Below the pieces are notes generated by a model. The model was not told the DNA's origin. It did not search any database and worked only from the letters and a program-made list of their open reading frames with translations. A stretch of DNA of 10,475 nucleotides from Betaproteobacteria bacterium (lineage in GTDB: Bacteria; Pseudomonadota; Gammaproteobacteria; Burkholderiales; SG8-41). The DNA lies in contig JAQGNC010000333.1 of assembly GCA_028292065.1 (NCBI GenBank), forward strand, positions 1 through 10,475, given 5' to 3'. A program made the position numbers and the translations under genes. Shown here in pieces: positions 1-6,453 of this stretch (position 1 is its first letter; each line of letters begins with the position of its first letter).

Positions 1-1
1 A

Positions 2-2278
2 GGCCGCGAAGGCGAGCTCATCTTCCGCTACATCATGCGGCACGCCAAAGTCGTCAAACCGATACAGCGCCTGTGGCTGCAGTCGATGACGCCCGCCGCG
101 ATACGCACCGGTTTCGAGCAGCTGCGCGCCGACGCCGAGCTCCTTCCGCTCGCCGACGCCGCGACGTGCCGCTCCGAATCGGACTGGCTCGTCGGCATCA
201 ACGGCACGCGCGCGATGACCGCGTTCAACTCCAAGAGCGGCGGTTTCCACAAGACGCCGGTCGGGCGCGTGCAGACCCCGACGCTCGCGATCCTCGTCGA
301 GCGCGAAGAGAAGATCAAACGTTTCGTCTCGCGCGATTACTGGGAAGTGCACGCGAGCTTCGGTGTCGCTGCGGGCGAGTATCCCGGCCGCTGGATCGAC
401 GAGCAGTTCGCCAGGAAGAAAGGTGAAGAGGATCCCGACGTGCGCGCCGAGCGCATCTGGGACGAGCCGCGCGCGATCGAAATCCGCAGCCGCTGCGAAG
501 GTAAACCGGGCGAAGTCACCGAAGAGAGCAAGCCCACCACGCAGCTCTCGCCGATGCTGTTCGACCTGACGAGCCTGCAGCGCGCCGCCAACGGCCGCTT
601 CGGTTTTTCGGCGCGCATGACCTTGTCGATCGCGCAGGCGCTCTACGAAAAACACAAGGTGCTCACCTACCCGCGGACCGACTCGCGCGCGCTGCCCGAG
701 GATTACATCCCGACGGTGAAAGAGACGCTCGAGTCCCTGGTCGGCGATGGCGGCGGCAAAGCGCGCAGCGCCGAGCATCCGTATGGAGCGTTCGCGGCGA
801 AAGTGCTCAAGAACGACTGGGTCAAGCCGAACAAGCGCATCTTCAACAACGCCAAGATCTCGGACCACTTCGCGATCATCCCGACCGCGCTCGCGCCGAA
901 ACATTTGAGCGAGACCGAAGCCAAGCTGTACGACCTCGTCGTGCGGCGCTTCCTGTCGGTGTTCTATCCCGCCGCCGAGCACCTCGTCACCACGCGTATC
1001 ACGCGCGTCGCCGGTGAAGCATTCAAGAGCGAAGGCAAAGTGCTCAAGCAGGCGGGCTGGCTCGAAGTGCACGGCAAGGAAGTGCAGGAAGACGACGACG
1101 CCAACCTGGTGCCGGTCGCCGACGGCGAGATCGCCACGACCGAAGCGGTCAACGTGGTCGCCAACCAGACCAAGCCTCCGGCGCGTTATACCGAAGCGAC
1201 GCTGCTCACCGCCATGGAAGGCGCGGGCAAGCTGGTCGAGGACGAAGAGCTGCGCGAAGCGATGAAAGAGCGCGGGCTCGGCACGCCGGCGACGCGCGCG
1301 GTGATCATCGAAAAGCTGATCGCGGAGGAATACGTCATCCGCAACCAGCGCGAGCTCCAGGCGACGGCCAAGGCTTTTTCGCTGGTGACTTTGCTGCGCG
1401 GCCTCGAAATTCCCGAGCTCACCTCACCCGAGCTCACCGGCGAATGGGAATACCGGCTCAAGGAAATGGAGCAGGGCAAGCTCTCGCGCAACGAGTTCAT
1501 GAGCGGCATCGCCGACATGACGCGGCATATCGTCGACCGCGCCAAGGCGCACGAGAGCGATACGGTGCCGGGCAATTACGTGACGCTCGAGGCGAAATGC
1601 CCCAAGTGCGAAATCGGCGAGATCAAGGAGAACTACAAGAAGTTCCAGTGCCAGAACTGCGACTTCGCGGTCTGGCGCATCCTGTCGGGACGGCAGTTCG
1701 AGCCGCGCGAGATCGAAGACCTCATCCGCGACCGCAGGATCGGGCCGCTGCAGGGTTTCCGCAGCCGCCTCGGCAAACCTTTCGCGGCGATCATCAAGCT
1801 CAACGACGAGTTCAAGCTCGAGTTCGATTTCGGCCAGCAGCAGGGCGAAGGCGACGGCGAGCCGATCGACTTCTCAGCGGAGGAAACGCTCGGGCCGTGC
1901 CCCAAGTGCGGCTCCAACGTCTATGCCCACGGCATGGCTTACCTCTGCGAGAAATCGACGGGCGCGTCTCGCGCGTGCGATTTCCGCTCGGGAAAAATCA
2001 TCCTGCAGCGGCCGATCGAAACCGAGCAGATGAAGAAGCTCCTCATCGAAGGCCGGACCGATCTGCTGCACCGCTTCATCTCGAAGAAAGGCCGCCCGTT
2101 CTCGGCTTTCCTCGTGAAAGGCCCCGATAACAAGGTCGGTTTCGAGTTCGCGCCGAAAGTCGCGAAGATCCCGACCAAGGCGCCGAAGGCCGCCAAGGCT
2201 GCGGCGACTGCGGCGGCTGAAGACGCGCCGGTGAAAGCCAAGGCCGCTCCTCGCGCAAGGAAGACCGCTAGTAAGTGA
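2..2278 (+). CDS. topB: DNA topoisomerase III, type IA (5' end outside window)
   Basis: Type IA topoisomerase that cuts and passes single DNA strands, relaxing negative supercoils and decatenating DNA. The reading frame is open from base 2, and its first codons give GREGELIFR, the end of the TOPRIM metal-binding motif, so the true start is upstream. The later ATG at 35 is internal. The conserved block VGRVQTPTLA follows, then the active-site segment TYPRTDSR with the catalytic tyrosine at codon 668-670. The C-terminal part has two four-cysteine zinc-ribbon clusters (Cys codons within 1598-1660 and 1898-1978). Each is followed by a repeat of the topoisomerase C-terminal type (about 1673-1834 and 1987-2158; F.A.(I/L) and (L/F)EF pattern). 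A Lys/Ala-rich tail ends the protein, perhaps adding non-specific DNA contact (inference). 758 codons are visible, longer than the whole of E. coli TopB (about 650), because of this C-terminal extension. It is convergent with gyrB. A TopA-like naming is possible but the motifs fit topoisomerase III better. Confidence 0.92.
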   Translation, partial: GREGELIFRYIMRHAKVVKPIQRLWLQSMTPAAIRTGFEQLRADAELLPLADAATCRSESDWLVGINGTRAMTAFNSKSGGFHKTPVGRVQTPTLAILVEREEKIKRFVSRDYWEVHASFGVAAGEYPGRWIDEQFARKKGEEDPDVRAERIWDEPRAIEIRSRCEGKPGEVTEESKPTTQLSPMLFDLTSLQRAANGRFGFSARMTLSIAQALYEKHKVLTYPRTDSRALPEDYIPTVKETLESLVGDGGGKARSAEHPYGAFAAKVLKNDWVKPNKRIFNNAKISDHFAIIPTALAPKHLSETEAKLYDLVVRRFLSVFYPAAEHLVTTRITRVAGEAFKSEGKVLKQAGWLEVHGKEVQEDDDANLVPVADGEIATTEAVNVVANQTKPPARYTEATLLTAMEGAGKLVEDEELREAMKERGLGTPATRAVIIEKLIAEEYVIRNQRELQATAKAFSLVTLLRGLEIPELTSPELTGEWEYRLKEMEQGKLSRNEFMSGIADMTRHIVDRAKAHESDTVPGNYVTLEAKCPKCEIGEIKENYKKFQCQNCDFAVWRILSGRQFEPREIEDLIRDRRIGPLQGFRSRLGKPFAAIIKLNDEFKLEFDFGQQQGEGDGEPIDFSAEETLGPCPKCGSNVYAHGMAYLCEKSTGASRACDFRSGKIILQRPIETEQMKKLLIEGRTDLLHRFISKKGRPFSAFLVKGPDNKVGFEFAPKVAKIPTKAPKAAKAAATAAAEDAPVKAKAAPRARKTASK

Positions 2279-2285
2279 CGGTCAG

Positions 2286-2320
2286 GTCCCGAAACGGGGA
2301 CTACAGGCGCGGCACGCCTG
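2286..2320. repeat. Two small hairpins just after topB
   Basis: Two consecutive inverted repeats lie 7 bp after the topB stop. The first pairs GTCCC (2286-2290) with GGGAC (2297-2301) around a 6-nt loop. The second pairs CAGGCG (2304-2309) with CGCCTG (2315-2320) around CGGCA. Neither is followed by a T-run, so they are not canonical intrinsic terminators. They could protect or define the topB mRNA 3' end (inference). Confidence 0.5.
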
Positions 2321-2383
2321 AAACTCAGCTTCGCAGTGCTTCAGTGCGCCGAAGCGAGCACCGCGAGCCGAAGGAAAGGAGGT

Positions 2384-2424
2384 CTCGGAGGGAAACCATG
2401 GGTTTCCCTCTGAGTTGTTACCGG
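2384..2424. repeat. Palindromic repeat, copy 1
   Basis: A perfect inverted repeat at 2388-2410 has arms GAGGGAAACC and GGTTTCCCTC around the trinucleotide ATG. In this copy the stem extends outward by four more pairs (CTCG 2384-2387 with TGAG 2411-2414, one of them G-T), giving 14 pairs. The palindrome plus the following TGAGTTGTTACCGG (2411-2424) is repeated 52 bp downstream. Two near-identical copies in one short gap suggest a dispersed intergenic repeat family or a local duplication. Copies elsewhere in the genome cannot be seen from here. Confidence 0.85.
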
Positions 2425-2428
2425 CAAG

Positions 2429-2443
2429 CCTCGCGCAGCGAGG
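2429..2443. repeat. Short hairpin overlapping the second palindrome
   Basis: CCTCGC (2429-2434) and GCGAGG (2438-2443) form a perfect 6-bp stem with loop GCA. Its right arm shares bases 2440-2443 with the left arm of the second palindrome, so the two structures cannot form fully together. It separates the two repeat copies. Function unknown. Confidence 0.5.
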
Positions 2444-2477
2444 GAAACCATGGGTTTCCCTCTGAGTCGTTCACCGG
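2440..2477. repeat. Palindromic repeat, copy 2
   Basis: Second copy of the palindrome, identical over 23 bp (arms 2440-2449 and 2453-2462, centre ATG 2450-2452). It is followed by TGAGTCGTTCACCGG (2463-2477), which matches the tail of copy 1 apart from one substitution and one extra base. Unlike copy 1, the bases outside the arms do not pair. Its end abuts the hairpin over the gyrB stop. Confidence 0.85.
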
Positions 2478-2517
2478 GAACATAGTCGTTTAGGCGAAGC
2501 CTAGACGTCTATGTTCC
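2477..2517 (-). terminator. Long hairpin spanning the gyrB stop codon; possible transcript-end element
   Basis: The left arm 2477-2495 and right arm 2499-2517 pair over 19 positions around the 3-nt loop GAA, with one T-T mismatch (2486/2508) and one T-G pair (2490/2504). The gyrB stop codon (2501-2503) and its last four sense codons lie inside the right arm. In the gyrB mRNA this would be a very stable 3' hairpin. No U-run follows on either strand, so intrinsic termination is not shown. Blocking read-through, protecting the mRNA end, or being part of a repeat insertion are alternatives. Confidence 0.4.
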
Positions 2518-5128
2518 TCGCCCCCAGCGCATTACTCTCGATGAAGTTCCGCCGCGGCTCGACCTGGTCTCCCATGAGCGTCGAGAAGATCTCCTCCGCG
2601 GTGATCGCGTCGTCGATCTGGGTGCGCAGCAGGCGCCGGGTCATCGGGTCCATCGTGGTATCCCACAGCTGCGCGGGGTTCATCTCGCCGAGGCCTTTGT
2701 AGCGCTGGGTCGAGACGCCGCGCTGGACTTCGCTCAGTATCCACTCGATCGCGTCGCGGAAATCCCTGACCGGGTGCACGTGCTCGCCGCGTTTGACGTA
2801 CGCGCCTTCGCCGAGCAGCCCGTGGATGACGAGCGCGGTGCGCTTGATCTGGGCGTAATCGCCGCCTGACAGGAAATCGGCATCGATGTAGCCGTGACGC
2901 ACGACGCCGTGCTGGGTGCGGTTGATCGCGAGCATGTAGCGCTCGAGCTTCTCGTCGAACCGGGGCTCGACCGTGAGCTTCGGATCGGCCAGCAGCGCGG
3001 TGAGCGCCTGGGCGCTGGCTTGCGCGTGCGCTTCGTCGGACACGTCGAGCTCGGGCGCGCCTTTGAGGAGCGCATACAGCACTTCCTCGTCGATGATGCG
3101 GCTCTCGCGCTGGATCACCGCTTCGGCCAGCAGGTATTCCTCGGCCATCGATTCGAACGCTTCACGCGAGATCGGCGCGCCGTCCGCCGACGGGAAGAGC
3201 TCGGCCTCCGACAGGGCGAGCTTGAGCAGGTACTGCTTCAACTCGTGCTCGTCCTTGAGGTAGCGCTCCTGCTTGCCGTGCTTCACCTTGTAGAGCGGCG
3301 GCTGGGCGATATAGATGTGCCCGCGCTCGATGAGATCGGGCATCTGGCGATAGAAGAAAGTGAGCAGCAGGGTGCGGATGTGCGAACCGTCGACGTCGGC
3401 GTCGGTCATGATGATGATGCGGTGATAGCGCAGCTTGTCCGGCTGGAACTCTTCCTTGCCGATGCCGGTGCCGAGCACGCTGATCAGGGTCGCGATCTCC
3501 TGCGACGAGAGGAGCTTGTCGAGGCGCGCGCGCTCGACGTTCAGGATCTTGCCTTTGAGCGGCAGGATCGCCTGGTTCTTGCGGTCGCGTCCCTGCTTGG
3601 CCGAGCCGCCTGCGGAGTCACCTTCGACGATGTAGAGCTCGCACAGCGCCGGGTCGCGCTCCTGGCAGTCCGCGAGCTTGCCCGAAAGGCCGAACGAATC
3701 GAGCACGCCTTTCCTGCGGGTCAAGTCGCGGGCTTTCCTCGCCGCTTCTCGCGCGCGCGCCGCGTCGATGATCTTGCTGCTGATGATCTTGGCGTCGTTC
3801 GGTTTCTCGAGCAGGAATTCCATCAGCTTCGCCGCGACGATCTCCTCGACCACCGGCCGCACTTCGGAGGACACGAGCTTGTCCTTGGTCTGCGACGAGA
3901 ACTTGGGATCGGGGACCTTGACCGAGAGCACCGCGGTCAGCCCTTCTTTCATGTCGTCGCCGGTCGTCTCGACCTTGGCTTTCTTCGCGAGCTCGGTCGA
4001 TTCGATGAACTGGTTGAGCGTGCGCGTCATCGCGGCACGCAGCCCGGTGAGATGAGCGCCGCCGTCGCGCTGCGGGATGTTGTTGGTGAAGCACTGCACC
4101 GATTCCTGGTACGAATCGTTCCATTGCATCGCCACTTCGACCGTCATGCCGTCCTTCTCGCCGCACGCGTAGAAGATCGTCGGGTGCAGGACGGTCTTCG
4201 AGCGGTTCATGAACTCGACGAAACCCTTGATCCCGCCGCTGAAAGCGAAGTTCTCTTCCTTGCCGCTGCGCTGGTCGACGAGCTTGATCTTCACGCCGTT
4301 GTTCAGGAACGAGAGCTCGCGGATGCGCTTGGCGAGGATCTCGTAGTGGTAGGTGACGTCGCCGAAGATCTCCTTCGATGCGAGGAAGTGAACTTCGGTC
4401 CCGCGGCGCTCGGTCTTGCCCGTCACTTTGAGCGGGCTCACCGCCTCGCCCATGCGAAATTCCATCTGGTGCACCAGACCGTTGCGTTTGATCGTGAGGC
4501 GCAGCCATTCGGAGAGCGCGTTGACGACCGAGACCCCGACACCGTGCAGGCCGCCCGAGATCTTGTAGGAGTTGCTGTCGAACTTGCCGCCGGCGTGGAG
4601 CTCGGTCATGACGACTTCGGCCGTCGAGCGCTTCAGCTCGTCTTCGGGATGGATGTCGGTCGGAATGCCGCGACCGTTGTCCATGATGCTGATCGAGTTG
4701 TCGGGATGGATCGCGATCGTGATGTCGTCGCAATGGCCGGCGAGCGCTTCGTCGATCGCGTTGTCGACCACTTCGAAGACCATGTGGTGCAGGCCGCTGC
4801 CGTCGCTCGTGTCGCCGATATACATGCCCGGGCGCTTGCGCACCGCGTCGAGGCCTTTGAGCATCTTGATGCTGCTCGCGCCGTAGTCGTCCGAGCTCTT
4901 CGCGTCGTCGTGCTGCTTCTGGGCGGCGCTGCGCTGCGCTTCCTCCGTGGATTCTGTGCTCGCCGCTTCCGAACCGTTGTCGCCTGCGGGCGGCGCGTTA
5001 TCGCGCGTGGCGTTCTGCGGATAGGTGTTATCGCTGTCGATCTTCGGCGCGCCCGTTTTGTCGCCGTCGCTTTTCCCCGCGTCTGCTTTACCGCCATCGC
5101 CTTGCGGCGCGTCATACTGTTCGCTCAT
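2501..5128 (-). CDS. gyrB: DNA gyrase subunit B with long N-terminal tail
   Basis: ATPase subunit of DNA gyrase, which with GyrA introduces negative supercoils. The 875-residue product has the GHKL ATPase motifs: EVVDNAIDEA (Asn122), DNGRGIP (Asp150), GGLHGVGVS (192-200), and the QTK loop with Lys415. The TOPRIM domain follows with EGDSAGG (502-508) and DADVDGSH (576-583). It also carries the roughly 170-residue insert typical of Gram-negative GyrB and the conserved RYKGLGEMNP near the C-terminus. The core normally starts a few residues from the N-terminus (YDSSSIKVLKG in E. coli). Here it starts at residue 82 after a polar, Asp/Lys/Ala/Ser-rich tail with no Leu or Val, so no GTG, TTG or CTG start exists inside the tail. 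The ATG at 5126-5128 is therefore the only sensible start, with AAGG as a modest ribosome site. It follows dnaN after 20 bp, probably in one transcript. Confidence 0.97.
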   Translation of the reverse strand: MSEQYDAPQGDGGKADAGKSDGDKTGAPKIDSDNTYPQNATRDNAPPAGDNGSEAASTESTEEAQRSAAQKQHDDAKSSDDYGASSIKMLKGLDAVRKRPGMYIGDTSDGSGLHHMVFEVVDNAIDEALAGHCDDITIAIHPDNSISIMDNGRGIPTDIHPEDELKRSTAEVVMTELHAGGKFDSNSYKISGGLHGVGVSVVNALSEWLRLTIKRNGLVHQMEFRMGEAVSPLKVTGKTERRGTEVHFLASKEIFGDVTYHYEILAKRIRELSFLNNGVKIKLVDQRSGKEENFAFSGGIKGFVEFMNRSKTVLHPTIFYACGEKDGMTVEVAMQWNDSYQESVQCFTNNIPQRDGGAHLTGLRAAMTRTLNQFIESTELAKKAKVETTGDDMKEGLTAVLSVKVPDPKFSSQTKDKLVSSEVRPVVEEIVAAKLMEFLLEKPNDAKIISSKIIDAARAREAARKARDLTRRKGVLDSFGLSGKLADCQERDPALCELYIVEGDSAGGSAKQGRDRKNQAILPLKGKILNVERARLDKLLSSQEIATLISVLGTGIGKEEFQPDKLRYHRIIIMTDADVDGSHIRTLLLTFFYRQMPDLIERGHIYIAQPPLYKVKHGKQERYLKDEHELKQYLLKLALSEAELFPSADGAPISREAFESMAEEYLLAEAVIQRESRIIDEEVLYALLKGAPELDVSDEAHAQASAQALTALLADPKLTVEPRFDEKLERYMLAINRTQHGVVRHGYIDADFLSGGDYAQIKRTALVIHGLLGEGAYVKRGEHVHPVRDFRDAIEWILSEVQRGVSTQRYKGLGEMNPAQLWDTTMDPMTRRLLRTQIDDAITAEEIFSTLMGDQVEPRRNFIESNALGARNIDV

Positions 5129-5148
5129 GAGGACCTTATGGGCTTCGG

Positions 5149-6258
5149 TTAAATGCGCATCGGCATGACGACATACCGATAGTCGGGCCGCTCGGGAAGC
5201 GTGACCAGCATGCTGCTGTTCGCGTCGCCGAAAGCGCAGTCGATCGTTTCGCTGTCGACGTTGTTCAGCACGTCGAGCAGGTAGGTGATGTTGAAGCCGA
5301 CGTCGAGCGCCTCGGCGGTGTAATCGACCTCGAGCTCTTCCTGCGCTTCTTCCTGCTCGTTGTTCGTGCACGAGATGCGCAGGCTGCTCTCCATCAGCAT
5401 CCAGCGCACGCCCCTGAATTTTTCGTTCGAGAGGATGGCCGCACGCTGCAGCGCCTGCAGTAGCAGCACTCGATTGACAGCGATATGCCGCTGATAGTTC
5501 GACGGTATGACGCGGGTGTAATCGGGGAATTTGCCGTCGATGATCTTGGTCGTGAGCTCGATCGGACCGAAAGTGAATCGCACCTGGTTGGCGTAGATCT
5601 CGATGTCGACCGGCTCTTCCGAATCGGCGAGCAGGCGCGAGAGCTCGAGCACCGCTTTACGCGGCAGGATGACTTCGCGTTTCTCGTCCTGCGTGCCGAT
5701 CGCGCCGCTTGCATAGCTCAGGCGGTGGCCGTCGGTCGCCACGACTCGCATCAGCTCGCCTTCGAGCACGATCAGCATGCCGTTCAGGTAGTAGCGGATG
5801 TCCTGCTGCGCCATCGCGAACTGGACCAGGAGCAGGAGATCGCGCAACGCCTTTTGCTGCAGCGTGACCTTGGTGAGCGCCGCTCCCGAATCGCCGAGCA
5901 GCGGGAAGTCCGCCGCGGGCAGGGTCTGGAGGTTGAAGCGGCTCTTGCCGGCTTTCACCTGCAGGCGGTTGTTCTGCGCGTCGAGCGCGATGCTCGTGCC
6001 GTCGGGCATCGATCTCAGGATGTCCTGCAGCTTGCGCGCCGAGACCGTGAGCTGTTGCTCGTCGGCGCCGCCTTTGCCGACTTCGCAGCGCGTCGAGACC
6101 TGGATCTCGAGATCGGTCGCGACGAGCTTCAGATGATCGGCTTTCTTGTCGAGGAAAACGTTCGACAGGATCGGCAGGGTGTGACGTTTCTCGACGATCC
6201 CGGTTACGGCCTGAAGAGGTTTCAATAACGCGTCGCGGTCGATCTGAAGAAGTTTCAT
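5149..6258 (-). CDS. dnaN: DNA polymerase III beta subunit (sliding clamp)
   Basis: Ring-forming clamp that tethers DNA polymerase III and repair polymerases to DNA. It is loaded by the clamp loader and also serves regulatory inactivation of DnaA in some bacteria. The 369-residue product has the family's usual length and three-domain layout. It begins MKLLQIDRDALLKPLQAV, contains the TLPILSN segment, the VATDGHRLS segment in the middle domain, and ends VVMPMRI, close to the conserved C-terminal MPMR(L). The ATG at 6256-6258 is preceded by a purine-rich AAAGAAG ribosome site about 7 bp away. It lies downstream of dnaA across a 195-bp gap holding the origin-like element, and upstream of gyrB with no recF between them. 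Confidence 0.97.
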   Translation of the reverse strand: MKLLQIDRDALLKPLQAVTGIVEKRHTLPILSNVFLDKKADHLKLVATDLEIQVSTRCEVGKGGADEQQLTVSARKLQDILRSMPDGTSIALDAQNNRLQVKAGKSRFNLQTLPAADFPLLGDSGAALTKVTLQQKALRDLLLLVQFAMAQQDIRYYLNGMLIVLEGELMRVVATDGHRLSYASGAIGTQDEKREVILPRKAVLELSRLLADSEEPVDIEIYANQVRFTFGPIELTTKIIDGKFPDYTRVIPSNYQRHIAVNRVLLLQALQRAAILSNEKFRGVRWMLMESSLRISCTNNEQEEAQEELEVDYTAEALDVGFNITYLLDVLNNVDSETIDCAFGDANSSMLVTLPERPDYRYVVMPMRI

Positions 6259-6276
6259 GAATTTACTTCTTTAAAT

Positions 6277-6291
6277 TAGTAGTTCTAATAG
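6277..6291 (+). promoter_or_regulatory. DnaA-trio-like trinucleotide array
   Basis: Read 5' to 3' on the plus strand the triplets are TAG, TAG, TTC, TAA, TAG. Four of five fit the known DnaA-trio form 3'-(G/A)A(T/A)-5'. The strand polarity is right: the DnaA box lies on the 3' side, after a GC-rich spacer (6292-6305). In the established model DnaA extends from the box along these triplets to hold single-stranded DNA during melting. The central TTC breaks the series. Confidence 0.5.
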
Positions 6292-6305
6292 ACACGGCGC
6301 AAACC

Positions 6306-6314
6306 TGTGCATAA
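6306..6314 (-). promoter_or_regulatory. DnaA box (TTATGCACA)
   Basis: The minus strand reads TTATGCACA, fitting the TTWTNCACA consensus. It points toward dnaN and the trinucleotide array, as the box does in the known unwinding element. Confidence 0.75.
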
Positions 6315-6406
6315 CTGCAAGAACCGTTATGGTTCATCGCTTTGCGCGCGTACCGGCGTATGTATGATGCCGCGTATGGAAATGGGACGGATTGTGGAGC
6401 GTTTTC

Positions 6407-6420
6407 CGGGCGAGCGCCCG
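6407..6420. repeat. GC-rich hairpin downstream of dnaA
   Basis: CGGGC (6407-6411) and GCCCG (6416-6420) form a 5-bp stem with a 4-nt loop. It lies 34 bp past the dnaA stop in the dnaA transcript. No U-run follows, so dnaA-dnaN read-through is likely. Confidence 0.35.
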
Positions 6421-6428
6421 AACCGCGC

Positions 6429-6437
6429 TTATCCACA
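6429..6437 (+). promoter_or_regulatory. DnaA box (TTATCCACA)
   Basis: Perfect match to the strong E. coli R1-type box, 16 bp from the dnaA stop codon. It is oriented opposite to the box at 6306-6314, with 114 bp between them. Confidence 0.85.
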
Positions 6438-6453
6438 ATCTCTCCCACGCTTT

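Larger units (their letters stand above)
6259..6453. other. dnaA-dnaN spacer, candidate oriC
   Basis: This 195-bp noncoding gap contains two 9-bp DnaA boxes, a row of TAG/TAA trinucleotides and an AT-rich tract next to dnaN (6259-6290). The surrounding genes are strongly GC-rich, so the AT-rich stretch stands out. The arrangement from dnaA to dnaN (box, GC-rich spacer, trinucleotides, AT tract) matches the basal unwinding element described for B. subtilis, which lies in the same intergenic position. Only two clear boxes are present, fewer than in well-studied origins, so the dnaA-rpmH gap remains an alternative or second part of a split origin. Confidence 0.6.

Noticed and set aside
1444..2130. 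228-codon plus-strand frame inside topB
   Set aside because: It is a shifted frame of topB. The topB frame carries the zinc-ribbon cysteines and repeats.
2275..2493. 72-codon plus-strand frame between topB and gyrB
   Set aside because: It starts with a GTG overlapping the topB stop without a ribosome site, is made of repeat-derived sequence and resembles no known protein.
2894..5152. 752-codon open frame on the plus strand opposite gyrB
   Set aside because: It is a mirror of gyrB codon bias in GC-rich DNA: rich in Arg, Val, Leu, Asp and Glu, with no recognisable domain, and fully inside a confidently identified gene.
5129..5371. Upstream extension of gyrB by 81 codons
   Set aside because: It would overlap the end of dnaN in another frame, giving an Arg-rich shadow translation. 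The ATG at 5128 has better spacing and a ribosome site.
6393..6401. Possible third DnaA box in the dnaA-dnaN gap (minus strand CGCTCCACA)
   Set aside because: Only 6 of 9 positions match the consensus, too weak to call without binding data.
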